From assembly GCA_020024285.1 (NCBI GenBank), contig JAHHTZ010000008.1, positions 1 through 64,000 of the forward strand: a DNA stretch of 64,000 bases, written 5' to 3'. A program made the position numbers and the translations under genes. The notes below the pieces were generated by a model. The model was not told where the DNA came from and did not search any database. It was given only the letters and a program-made list of their open reading frames with translations. Position 1 is the stretch's first letter. The number at the start of each line of letters is the position of its first letter. Below are positions 44,602-52,882 of the stretch, in pieces. This DNA is from Oscillospiraceae bacterium. Its GTDB lineage: Bacteria > Bacillota > Clostridia > Oscillospirales > Ruminococcaceae.

Positions 44602-44999
44602 TTTTTGTATCCTCCTATTACATTTTGGTATCTCGTGTTGTGTTTCATTTTCTGATTGTGATTATAATGACGAGACTCAAAAAACTACAGAAAGTTACAA
44701 AAAAATACTTGTCAATTTTTTGTCAATCTATCACTTTGTCAAATTACGTTATCTGAATCCTGCATAAACGAACAAACTATACAAAGAAAAGCCCGGATTC
44801 CACCGCGTCTTCTCAGGAAAAATTTGCAAGCTCACTGTAAGAGGGATGCAAAAAGGAAATTTGTGTTTTTTTATCAGACAATAGGACTTGAAGCGGTGCC
44901 GAGCGAAAAAAATGCAAAAACAAAAAAGAGAAGCCGAAGCTCCTCTTTTTTGAAAGGAATAGGGGAAAAATAAAACATAGAAGAACGCAATTTAATTTC
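44602..44999. other. Intergenic region with minus-strand terminator
   Basis: About 400 AT-rich bases. The upstream region of the PTS-like gene lies at 44602-44760. At 44926-44955 a hairpin with A6GAG / CTCT6 arms forms the terminator of the large surface protein gene on the minus strand. No gene is seen. Confidence 0.6.
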
Positions 45000-47642
45000 C
45001 TACGCAAGTGCGCCGCTTGTGATGATGATATCACCGCCCATGTTTGTTGTGAAGTGAACAAATCCATGGGAGTCAATGGTATAGTTTACGTTGCGCATTG
45101 CATTGTAGGTATTTGTAGCACGGTCGTAGCGGTAGAATTTCAGTGCATTTTTGTCCATACCGCTGAGATCTGCCTTTACAGCTGCACGCACCGGCATTCC
45201 GAAGCTGCCGCTGTGGGACAGGGTAACGACCTCAAGATTATTGCTGAAATATTTATGGAAAATCTTCTCAACAGACTGTGCTGCTTTGGAAGAGGTGCTG
45301 ATACCCAGCTTGATCTCGCCTTTAAGGTTTGCAGCCTTTTGTGCATCAAGATAAAGACGTCCTTCTGTCACGCCCTTCACCACGGTATCTGCCATGAGGG
45401 TGGCTTGTCCGCCTTTTTTCGCTGCTGCCTGTGCCATATCCCTGAGGGTTGCAGAGGATACTGTTTTTGCATTTTCTACAAGAACAGAAGCGTTTTTGTT
45501 TTCGGAGTTTAGCATTTCCTTTATTTTTGCTGCAACTTTATTTGTATTTACGGTTCCGTCTTTATTGACGTTTGCAGAGGTTTTCTCAGCTCTCGATACG
45601 GAAGATCTGCGTGTTTCGCTGTCACGATCATGAGAAGAGCTGTGATGCTCTTTGTTGCTGCTGCTTCCGCCGTTATTGCTGCTGCTTCCGCCGGAGGAAC
45701 CCTTGTCCTCGTTTACGGTGAGGGTAAAGCTGGATTCTTTTGTGCCTTTTTTCGTAGCTTTGTCCGTAGCGGTTACAGTAATGTTGTAAACACCTGGCTG
45801 CAATTTCTGGGCGAGCATTAGTTGTTTGCCCTCTACCTTGAACATTTTCATATCTACTGGCTCGTTGCCACGCATTACCTTAGTCACAGCGTAAAGGACA
45901 TTCTCGTATGGCTGGGAATCGGTACCTGTTGCAGAGAGGGTGCTCAGAGAGGTGCCCTCTTTGTTTTTAGAATCGGAAACAGCGAAGGAAGCGTTTGTCG
46001 AAGTCATGCTAAAGCCATCGAGAGTTACATTATAATCAGGGTCAAAGTTAAAGGTGAGCGTACCCCCTTGCCCGCCATCTGCGGATGTTCCCTTGACTGT
46101 AACGACGTAGGTTCCTTTTTCAGTCAATGCCTTTTCGACTTTCAACTCATCGCCTTTAACCTTAAAGCTGCCTTTGTGATCGCCACTTCCGTTCAATTTG
46201 GCAGAAATGACTTCGTATGTTACATCACCAATGTAGGTATTGCCACCGCTATCCTGCGCTTTGAGTACAGCAAGGGTCTTTCCGACAGGTGCTTTGGTAA
46301 CAGGATTCTCCAATGCATGGGTATCAACAAAAATTTTCTCAAATTTTACGTTGCTCTGGCCGGTTACCGTGAGGTCAAAGGTTGCAGTGGCTGGATGTGC
46401 CTGTCCATCTTTGGTGACCTTGACTGTGATTTTGTACTTGCCCGCAGGAGTTGGATTCCAAATTTTGAGCCCATTTTTGTCTGCGGTAAAGTAGCCTTGC
46501 CTAGTAACGTCAGCACCATCTTTGGTTGCGGTAACATCGTATGTAAGGTCAGACAGGATGTCTTGATTAAGCTGATTTTTTACAGTAATATCTGCGAGCT
46601 TTACTTTTTCTTGAGTATCATTGACATTAATGCTGTTCTTTTGCTCTCCGAAGGTAACGCTGGCAGCTTCTTCTGTAAATGTAACATCGTATGTATTTTC
46701 ATTCAAGGCATAGAGTAATGTAGAATCCTCTGCGTTGAGTCCGGTAAAGTCGACTTTATATGTTTTTCCCAGTTCAAATTCTTTTTCATCACCCAGCCAA
46801 ACTTCGAATTTGCTGTTATGGACAGACAAACGACCCACACCGCCTACAGAAGAACCGGTGGCTGCGTCTTTCACATCGACAAAAGTCGAAAGGGCAGTTA
46901 ATCTGTAGTCAAGCCAAGCCTGATCTTCCTCAGTCATATTCTCAACATCAAACTCAACGATACCATACTTCTTATTTGTTGAATTTTTGATGACACGAGG
47001 ATTGGAAAGAGTAATTGTCTTTTTATCCGGCGTGGTAAACTCAATCGTTTTGAGCTTATGTTTTCCTGCCTCATCCACCAGTTCTTCGGAAAATGTGATG
47101 GTGTATGCTTTATCTGCCTGAAGGAAGTTCTTTGTTTCCAAGATGAGAGTACCTTTCTCGACCCGTGCAGACAGCACAATAGGATCACTCTCCGTTCCCT
47201 GTCCCTTCACAGTTATCTTACCACCCTTTGCTGCTTCCTCCACTTTTTGTGCAAGACTGTTGAGTGCATCGGAGTCTGTAGGGGTCAGTTTGATAATGTG
47301 ACCTGTTGGACTTCCTGTTTTGTCCTTTACAATTTTAGCCATTTTATCAAATGTCAAATCCTGCGCCATTGCTGCCGGCAGTGCAGCGTCTGTTTCCGAT
47401 ACAGTCCTCATAGCAGGGGTGACATCCACGCCGCTGTCAACCTCTGACTGTCCCTGCTGTGCGGGGGCAGCAGCCTCACCATCGGAAACAACCGCTCCGC
47501 TTTCCTTGGAGGGCACAGAAGCTTCCTCAGAGGATGCAGGAGCTTCCCCGGAGAGTGCAGGGGCAGGATCTTCTGCTACTGTCGAAACTGCCATGGAAGC
47601 CAGCATCGAAACGACCAGAAGCATAGAAAGCGTTTTTTTCAT
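45000..47642 (-). CDS. Large secreted surface protein with cadherin/Ig-like repeats
   Basis: Secreted protein of 880 residues. Seen: signal peptide (to ~23), Ser/Pro/Glu/Ala-rich linker, then several beta-sandwich domains of cadherin-like character, each ending in patterns such as FKVKGDELKVEKALTEKGTY and FKVEGKQLMLAQKLQPGVYN followed by VTVKGT or VTATDK. A Ser/Gly/Asn-rich and basic linker separates these from a C-terminal globular module (~690-880). That module (FVHFTTNMGGDIIIT) resembles the C-terminal module of the anchor protein at 25271-26722. No LPXTG or TM anchor was found. Probably adhesion or carbohydrate binding. AGGAGG precedes the ATG. Confidence 0.75.
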   Translation of the reverse strand: MKKTLSMLLVVSMLASMAVSTVAEDPAPALSGEAPASSEEASVPSKESGAVVSDGEAAAPAQQGQSEVDSGVDVTPAMRTVSETDAALPAAMAQDLTFDKMAKIVKDKTGSPTGHIIKLTPTDSDALNSLAQKVEEAAKGGKITVKGQGTESDPIVLSARVEKGTLILETKNFLQADKAYTITFSEELVDEAGKHKLKTIEFTTPDKKTITLSNPRVIKNSTNKKYGIVEFDVENMTEEDQAWLDYRLTALSTFVDVKDAATGSSVGGVGRLSVHNSKFEVWLGDEKEFELGKTYKVDFTGLNAEDSTLLYALNENTYDVTFTEEAASVTFGEQKNSINVNDTQEKVKLADITVKNQLNQDILSDLTYDVTATKDGADVTRQGYFTADKNGLKIWNPTPAGKYKITVKVTKDGQAHPATATFDLTVTGQSNVKFEKIFVDTHALENPVTKAPVGKTLAVLKAQDSGGNTYIGDVTYEVISAKLNGSGDHKGSFKVKGDELKVEKALTEKGTYVVTVKGTSADGGQGGTLTFNFDPDYNVTLDGFSMTSTNASFAVSDSKNKEGTSLSTLSATGTDSQPYENVLYAVTKVMRGNEPVDMKMFKVEGKQLMLAQKLQPGVYNITVTATDKATKKGTKESSFTLTVNEDKGSSGGSSSNNGGSSSNKEHHSSSHDRDSETRRSSVSRAEKTSANVNKDGTVNTNKVAAKIKEMLNSENKNASVLVENAKTVSSATLRDMAQAAAKKGGQATLMADTVVKGVTEGRLYLDAQKAANLKGEIKLGISTSSKAAQSVEKIFHKYFSNNLEVVTLSHSGSFGMPVRAAVKADLSGMDKNALKFYRYDRATNTYNAMRNVNYTIDSHGFVHFTTNMGGDIIITSGALA

Positions 47643-47907
47643 TTTAAAATTCCTCCTATTTTGTAGAACACTTTATTCTCACCCCTATTCTATCACACAG
47701 AGTTACGTTCTTTCAATGAAATTTTTCCCAAATACCTCGGGGGCAAACTTTAATTTTTGGGAACGATTTTCCAAAACCGTGGTGACTACAGGCAGGAAAA
47801 AATGCTGATCCTGCGGTGTACAGGCAAAGCACCCTTCCCCCTGCCATAAACATAGATAAGGAAGAATCCTGCATTTTTCTAAAAACTATCGGAAAGGACG
47901 GATCGTT

Positions 47908-48294
47908 ATGATGACCACATTGCTGATGGCTTTGTCGAATATGGTGCTGTTTGCGCTGCATATCCCTGCCATCGGCTCATTCCCAAAGCCCCTGAGCAAG
48001 GAGGAGGAACAGGACTGCCTGAAGCGGCTCAAGGAGGGCGACGAAGAGGCGAAGGCGACCCTCATCGAGCACAACCTGCGTCTGGTGGCGCACATCATCA
48101 AAAAATACTATTCCACCTACCGCGAGCAGGAGGACCTCATCTCCATCGGGACCATCGGGCTCATCAAGGCAGTTTCGAGCTTTGATTACACGAAGGGGAC
48201 GAAGTTTTCGACCTATGCGTCCAAATGTATCGAAAATGCTATCCTATCATCAGCGAACGGGAAACCCCCATTTACACAGTGCAGAGAAATATGA
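47908..48294 (+). CDS. SigK-type sigma factor, truncated after region 2
   Basis: Encodes only the N-terminal half of a SigmaK-like sporulation sigma factor: a hydrophobic pro-sequence (~1-20), PKPLSKEEEQDCLKRLK, and region 2 motifs LIEHNLRLVAHIIKKYY and EDLISIGTIGLIKAVSSFD. Similarity stops right after ASKCIENAI; the frame then runs 15 unrelated codons to TGA at 48292. A normal SigK continues for ~115 residues with regions 3-4 (-35 recognition), which are missing and not found further on in this window. The break is near where skin-type elements split sigK in Bacillus and C. difficile, so this may be one half of an interrupted gene, or a remnant. The promoter of the next gene overlaps its 3' end. 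Confidence 0.8.
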   Translation: MMTTLLMALSNMVLFALHIPAIGSFPKPLSKEEEQDCLKRLKEGDEEAKATLIEHNLRLVAHIIKKYYSTYREQEDLISIGTIGLIKAVSSFDYTKGTKFSTYASKCIENAILSSANGKPPFTQCREI

Positions 48295-48300
48295 TAGAAT
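48271..48300 (+). promoter_or_regulatory. Probable promoter of the TetR gene
   Basis: TTTACA (48271-48276), 18-base spacer, TAGAAT (48295-48300), overlapping the end of the truncated sigma gene. Confidence 0.5.
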
Positions 48301-48362
48301 GGCACTAAAACAGGCGCATAGAACAGCAGGAATGTGCGATCCGATCAAAGGGAGGGATTTTT

Positions 48363-48926
48363 TTGGCAAACACAACGAAGCGCGCGCTCGAAGCATCGCT
48401 CAAAAAGCTGATGCTCAAAAAGCCGCTCGACAAAATCACCATCGGGGACCTCACCGCCGACTGCGGCATCAGCCGGATGGCATTTTACTATCATTTTAAG
48501 GATATTTACGATCTGGTGGAATGGGTGTGCTTTGAGGATGCAAGACAGGCACTTCAGGGGAAAAAGACCCACGACACCTGGCAGGAGGGGCTGCTTCAGA
48601 TTTTTGAAGTCGTGCTGGAAAACAAACCCTTCGTTCTCAACGCCTATCACTGTATAAACCGCGAGCAAATGGAGAATTATTTATTTGCACTCACTTATCG
48701 CCTGATCCGCGATGTGGTGGAGGAAAAGAGCGGCGGGCTTGCAATCTCCGAGGACGATAAGGCGTTCATTGCGGATTTTTACAAGTACAGCTTTGTCGGG
48801 GTGATGCTCGACTGGATCAAGCGGGGCATGAACGACGATTATCAGGAGCTGGTGCGAAAAATCACCACCACGCTGTACGGCAGCATGGCAAATTCCATCC
48901 GCAACTTTGTTTCAAATTCACAATAA
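48363..48926 (+). CDS. TetR family regulator
   Basis: Regulator of 187 residues. Seen: HTH ITIGDLTADCGISRMAFYYHF (residues ~25-45) and a helical C-terminal domain (CINREQMENYLFAL, FYKYSFVGVMLDW) of the DhaS/TetR_C_8 kind. The start is TTG at 48363, preceded by GGGAGGG at normal distance; no ATG fits. It lies 205 bases upstream of the oleate hydratase gene in the same orientation, so it may control that gene in response to fatty acids. This is inferred from position only. Confidence 0.82.
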   Translation: MANTTKRALEASLKKLMLKKPLDKITIGDLTADCGISRMAFYYHFKDIYDLVEWVCFEDARQALQGKKTHDTWQEGLLQIFEVVLENKPFVLNAYHCINREQMENYLFALTYRLIRDVVEEKSGGLAISEDDKAFIADFYKYSFVGVMLDWIKRGMNDDYQELVRKITTTLYGSMANSIRNFVSNSQ

Positions 48927-49131
48927 AAAATCGAGCGGCTGTCCCTATGCGGCTGCATTTTTCCACCATCCCGACACCCTGCGGTGCAAAGTTTTTACAA
49001 TCTGTGCCTGATGATAAGCTTTTTATCATCGGCGCCGCTTTGTAAATTGCGCAAACGCAAAATGAGCGATAAGATAGGGTCATAGAAAAACCATCGGCAA
49101 TGTGTGAAATCTTGGAAAGGCGGTTATTTTT

Positions 49132-51102
49132 ATGGCGAATACTCTTCCGGCAATCGCCGCAGCCGCAGCCGTTCTTGCAGGTGCAGGAGCTGCCGCAGCG
49201 GTGGCAAAGAAAAAGAAGGACAGCACAGGAGCTATGACAGTAAAACATACACAAAAGGGAAGTTCCTACCGCAATACAGAGCTTGGTGCTCACGAAAAAA
49301 ACAGCAAGGGCATCTATTACACCAACGGCAACTTTGAGGCGTTTGCGCGCCCCGAAAAGCCGCAGGGCGTAGAGAACAAACACGCCTATATCGTCGGCAG
49401 CGGACTTGCCGCCCTTTCGGCAGCGTGCTTCCTTGTGCGTGACGCACAGATGGAAGGCTCAAAAATCCACATCCTTGAAGCGATGGACGTTCCGGGCGGA
49501 GCCTGCGACGGCATCAACGACCCAAGCCGCGGCTATATCATGCGCGGCGGCCGCGAGATGGAAAACCACTTCGAGTGTCTGTGGGATCTGTTCCACAGCA
49601 TCCCGTCCCTTGAGATTCCGGGGGCATCGGTGCTGGACGAATTTTACTGGCTCAATAAGCACGACCCCAACTACTCCCTGTGCCGTGCCACCGTCAACCG
49701 CGGCGAGGATGCCCACACCGACGGAAAATTCAACCTCAGCCAAAAGGCATGTATGGAGATCGTCAAGCTCTTTCTGACAAGGGACGAGGATCTCTACGAC
49801 AAAACCATCGAGGATGTATTCGATGACGAAGTGTTCCAATCCACCTTCTGGCTCTACTGGCGCACCATGTTCGCCTTTGAAAACTGGCACAGCGCCCTTG
49901 AGATGAAGCTCTACTTCCAGCGATTCATCCACCATATCGCAGGTCTGCCTGATTTCAGCGCACTCAAATTCACCCGGTACAACCAGTATGAATCCCTCAT
50001 CCTGCCGATGGTGAAATACCTTGAAGCTGCCGGCGTGGACTTCCAGTACAACACCGAGGTGACAAACGTCCTCTTTGACATCGACGGCACAAGAAAAGTG
50101 GCAACTGCCATCGAATGCAAGGTAAAGGGCGTGGAAAAAGGCATCCTCCTCACCGAAAATGACATGGTATTTGTCACAAACGGAAGCTGCACCGAGGGCA
50201 CCATCTACGGCGATCAGGACCATGCACCGAATGGCGATGCCGAAGTGCGCACCAGCGGCTGCTGGAACCTGTGGAAGAACATCGCAAAGCAGGACCCGGC
50301 GTTCGGCCGTCCCGAAAAATTCTGCTCTGACATTGCAAAGACCAACTGGGAATCTGCCACCATCACCACCCTCGACGACGCCATCCTCCCATATATCACA
50401 AACATCTGCAAGCGCGATCCGCGCACCGGCAAGGTCGTAACGGGCGGCATCGTGAGCTGCAAGGATTCCAAATGGCTGATGAGCTGGACCATCAACCGTC
50501 AGGGTCAGTTCAAGGAACAGTCTCCGGAGCAGGTTTGCGTCTGGGTTTACGGACTCTTTACCGACGTTCCCGGCGACTATATCAAAAAACCGATGCGCGA
50601 ATGCACCGGTAAGGAGATCACCGAGGAATGGCTCTACCACCTCGGCGTTCCGGTGGAGGACATCCCGACCCTCGCAGAGCACAGCGCAGTCTGCGTGCCG
50701 ACCATGATGCCGTATATCACCGCATTCTTCATGCCGCGCACAAAGGGCGACCGCCCCGACGTGATCCCGGACGGCTGTGTGAACTTTGCGTTCCTCGGTC
50801 AGTTTGCCGAAACACCGCGCGACACCGTCTTTACCACCGAATACTCCGTGCGCACCGCAATGGAGGCAGTATACGGTCTGCTTCATGTGGACCGCGGCGT
50901 TCCGGAGGTATGGGGCAGCGTCTATGACGTGCGCGAGCTGCTCAAAAGCTCCGTGTGCCTGATGGACGGCAAATCTCCGCTGGAGATCCCTCTGCCGGGA
51001 CCGGTGAACCTCATCAAAAAGCCGATGCTCAAGGCAATCAAGGGGACCGTCATCGAAAAGCTGCTGCGTCAGTATCACATCATCAAAAAGGGAATGCTCT
51101 AA
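49132..51102 (+). CDS. Oleate hydratase (MCRA family) with N-terminal hydrophobic extension
   Basis: FAD-dependent enzyme adding water to the cis-9 double bond of unsaturated fatty acids, giving 10-hydroxy acids; in gut bacteria a detoxification of host fatty acids. 656 residues. The usual family start (IYYTNGNFEAFARPEKPQG) is only reached at residue 61; before it is an Ala-rich hydrophobic stretch (~3-25) followed by KKKK. Seen: FAD motif GSGLAALSAA (~89-98), GGACDGINDPSRGYIMRGGR, the active-site REMENHFE segment, and VGLFTDVPGDY-like late motifs. GGAAAGG precedes the ATG, so the extension is probably translated and may tether the enzyme to the membrane. Confidence 0.92.
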   Translation: MANTLPAIAAAAAVLAGAGAAAAVAKKKKDSTGAMTVKHTQKGSSYRNTELGAHEKNSKGIYYTNGNFEAFARPEKPQGVENKHAYIVGSGLAALSAACFLVRDAQMEGSKIHILEAMDVPGGACDGINDPSRGYIMRGGREMENHFECLWDLFHSIPSLEIPGASVLDEFYWLNKHDPNYSLCRATVNRGEDAHTDGKFNLSQKACMEIVKLFLTRDEDLYDKTIEDVFDDEVFQSTFWLYWRTMFAFENWHSALEMKLYFQRFIHHIAGLPDFSALKFTRYNQYESLILPMVKYLEAAGVDFQYNTEVTNVLFDIDGTRKVATAIECKVKGVEKGILLTENDMVFVTNGSCTEGTIYGDQDHAPNGDAEVRTSGCWNLWKNIAKQDPAFGRPEKFCSDIAKTNWESATITTLDDAILPYITNICKRDPRTGKVVTGGIVSCKDSKWLMSWTINRQGQFKEQSPEQVCVWVYGLFTDVPGDYIKKPMRECTGKEITEEWLYHLGVPVEDIPTLAEHSAVCVPTMMPYITAFFMPRTKGDRPDVIPDGCVNFAFLGQFAETPRDTVFTTEYSVRTAMEAVYGLLHVDRGVPEVWGSVYDVRELLKSSVCLMDGKSPLEIPLPGPVNLIKKPMLKAIKGTVIEKLLRQYHIIKKGML

Positions 51103-51110
51103 GATATTGC

Positions 51111-51149
51111 AAAAGCAGCACTCCTCCGAACAGGAGGAGTGCTGCTTTT
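51111..51149. terminator. Bidirectional terminator
   Basis: AAAAGCAGCACTCCTC / GAGGAGTGCTGCTTTT hairpin between converging genes. Confidence 0.92.
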
Positions 51150-51605
51150 CTATTGGTCTGAATTTTTGATGGTGTATCGGTATTCGCTGCTGCCAAAGAG
51201 TGTTTCGTCCAGCTCATAGACGGTGAAGGTCGTTCCGTCAAACTTCATCCGACCCTGACTGCTCTGCACGACAATGCCGTTTTCCACCTTATGGAAGGCG
51301 GCAAGATGACCCGTCAGATGGACCTCATACGACTGCCAGTCCTCGCCCGATTTGAAGCAGGCTGTCACGTTGGCGATCCTGCTGCTTTTTTCCGGGACCA
51401 TCCTTGCGACAAGATAGCTGTTCCCATCGTCGGAAACCCAGGTGTCTTCCGACGACCAGGGACCCTCGTTGATGAGATAATCCGCAAAACGGTGGTTCCC
51501 GTTCCATGCGTGGATCAGATAGGCGTAACAGCCTACCGCAACGAGCACGGCAATCACAAGCACGGCGGAAATCGTTCCGACGATGATTTTTGTTTTCTTT
51601 TTCAT
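51150..51605 (-). CDS. Hypothetical protein with N-terminal membrane anchor
   Basis: 151-residue protein with one N-terminal membrane helix (IIVGTISAVLVIAVLVAVGC) after MKKKTK and an extracytoplasmic domain rich in Trp, Ser and Thr (WNGNHRF, GPWSSEDTW, GEDWQSYEVHL). Family not recognised. The start (51603-51605) follows AAAGGATGATCTTG, a region almost identical to the one before the next gene upstream (51636-51869), which suggests both belong to one operon. No function can be assigned. Confidence 0.65.
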   Translation of the reverse strand: MKKKTKIIVGTISAVLVIAVLVAVGCYAYLIHAWNGNHRFADYLINEGPWSSEDTWVSDDGNSYLVARMVPEKSSRIANVTACFKSGEDWQSYEVHLTGHLAAFHKVENGIVVQSSQGRMKFDGTTFTVYELDETLFGSSEYRYTIKNSDQ

Positions 51606-51635
51606 CAAGATCATCCTTTCTAAGATCACACGGCA

Positions 51636-51869
51636 TTACGGTTTTGATTCCTTGCTGCGGATGATGACTTTAACAATCAGCGCAGCAGCGATCACCACAG
51701 CGGTAATTACTCCATAGATAATGATGCTCGTAACCCATGGAGCCGATTGGGAAGCAGGATATTTTTTTGCATTCAAAAAAACATATGCTCCGTGTCCGAT
51801 AAAAACGCCAATGCAGCATCCGATGATGGTATTTAATATCCGATTGATTTTCTTACCATATTTTTTCAT
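51636..51869 (-). CDS. Small two-helix membrane protein
   Basis: Protein of 77 residues (from the ATG at 51869) with a basic N-terminus and two membrane helices (~12-30 and ~45-68). No family is recognised. AAAGG lies upstream; an ATG three codons earlier (51878) is possible but overlaps that site. Lies 30 bases upstream of the anchored protein at 51150-51605 and is probably co-transcribed with it. Confidence 0.6.
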   Translation of the reverse strand: MKKYGKKINRILNTIIGCCIGVFIGHGAYVFLNAKKYPASQSAPWVTSIIIYGVITAVVIAAALIVKVIIRSKESKP

Positions 51870-52060
51870 CAGGTTCATCCTTTCTGCATCGTTTCAAAAT
51901 CCCCGCAAAAACAAAGCCTCTATACGGATGATTATAGCACAGTTTCAGAGAAAGGAAAGGCTTATCACAGAAAAAGGCGCAGGGGCAGATTCGGTGGAAA
52001 TTTTCCGCTTTGTGTGGTATACTCTTTGTAACAGAAGCACAGAAAACGGAGGGATTTGCA

Positions 52061-52504
52061 ATGACAGTGGAAAACCGTGCCGCATTAAACGGCATGAGCA
52101 GGCTTTTGGCATGGGGGCTGGCACTCTGGATGGTGCTGTCCCTTGCGGGATGCGGCAGCGGCGGGGAGATCGGCAGCATGAAGGTAACCCCGTGGGAGTC
52201 CGAGCTTTACTCGGAGCAGGAGGTTCAATCGGCAATCGATACAGCCGCCGACTACTTTAAGAAGGAATTTTCCGGCTGTACGCTCACCGAGATCACCTAT
52301 GCAGGCGACGAAGAGAGTGAGAAGGAGGCGCAGTATGCGCTCAAAAACGGCGCAGATGAAGTCATCGTCCTTGTTTCGAGCTTTACGGTGGATGAATCGG
52401 GCGGGGACGGCTCTCTCAATCCGAACAGCACCTACAGGAATTTTCAGTGGATCTTGATTCGCAAAAACGGCGGAAGCTGGCAGCACTTCGACCACGGATA
52501 TTAA
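52061..52504 (+). CDS. Lipoprotein, DUF4829-like
   Basis: Lipoprotein of 147 residues. Seen: signal peptide with lipobox SLAGC, then a small alpha/beta domain: YSEQEVQSAIDTAADYFKKE, a middle strand pair, and an end STYRNFQWILIRKNGGSWQH ending HFDHGY. The pattern resembles DUF4829-type lipoproteins; function unknown. GGAGGG sets ATG 52061. The last ~45 codons belong to the first unit of a 150-base tandem repeat that continues beyond the stop codon (52371-52800). Confidence 0.75.
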   Translation: MTVENRAALNGMSRLLAWGLALWMVLSLAGCGSGGEIGSMKVTPWESELYSEQEVQSAIDTAADYFKKEFSGCTLTEITYAGDEESEKEAQYALKNGADEVIVLVSSFTVDESGGDGSLNPNSTYRNFQWILIRKNGGSWQHFDHGY

Positions 52505-52800
52505 ATAGAAGCGTACCTCCTTGTTTCGAGTGTTGCGGTGGATGAATCGGGCGGGGATGGCTCGCTCAATCCAAACAGCACCTACAGGAATTTTCCGTGG
52601 ATTTTGATTCGCAAAAACGGCGGCAGCTGGCAGCACTTCGACCACGGATATTAAATAGAAGCGCACCTCCTTGTTTCGAGCGTTGCGGTGGATGAATCGG
52701 GCGGGGACGGCTCGCTCAATCCGAACAGCACCTACAGGAATTTCCAGTGGATCTTGATTCGCAAAAGCGGCGGCAGCTGGGAGCACTTTGAGCATGGAGA
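52368..52800 (+). repeat. 150-bp tandem repeat of the lipoprotein 3' end (about 2.9 copies)
   Basis: The string TTGTTTCGAG recurs at 52371, 52521 and 52671, a period of exactly 150 bases (50 codons). Units are almost identical with a few base changes. Unit 1 is the 3' end of the lipoprotein gene including its TAA; unit 2 repeats it including the stop; unit 3 repeats the codons but its end differs (EHFEHGDK instead of QHFDHGY plus stop). Units 2 and 3 have no start codon or ribosome site, so they look like untranslated copies. Confidence 0.95.
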
Positions 52801-52809
52801 TAAAACAAA

Positions 52810-52846
52810 ACAGAAGGCAGCACGGGTTCTCCGTGCTGCCTTCTGT
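52810..52846 (-). terminator. Terminator of the minus-strand flavoprotein gene
   Basis: ACAGAAGGCAGCACGG / CCGTGCTGCCTTCTGT hairpin, followed on the minus strand by a T-rich run. It lies just after the third repeat unit. Confidence 0.85.
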
Positions 52847-52882
52847 CTGTCAAATTTACTTTGGGGTGAGAGGGGGGGAGGC

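Noticed and set aside
52368..52800. CRISPR or insertion-sequence ends
   Set aside because: The 150-base units are direct copies of a gene 3' end, without spacers, inverted termini or transposase.
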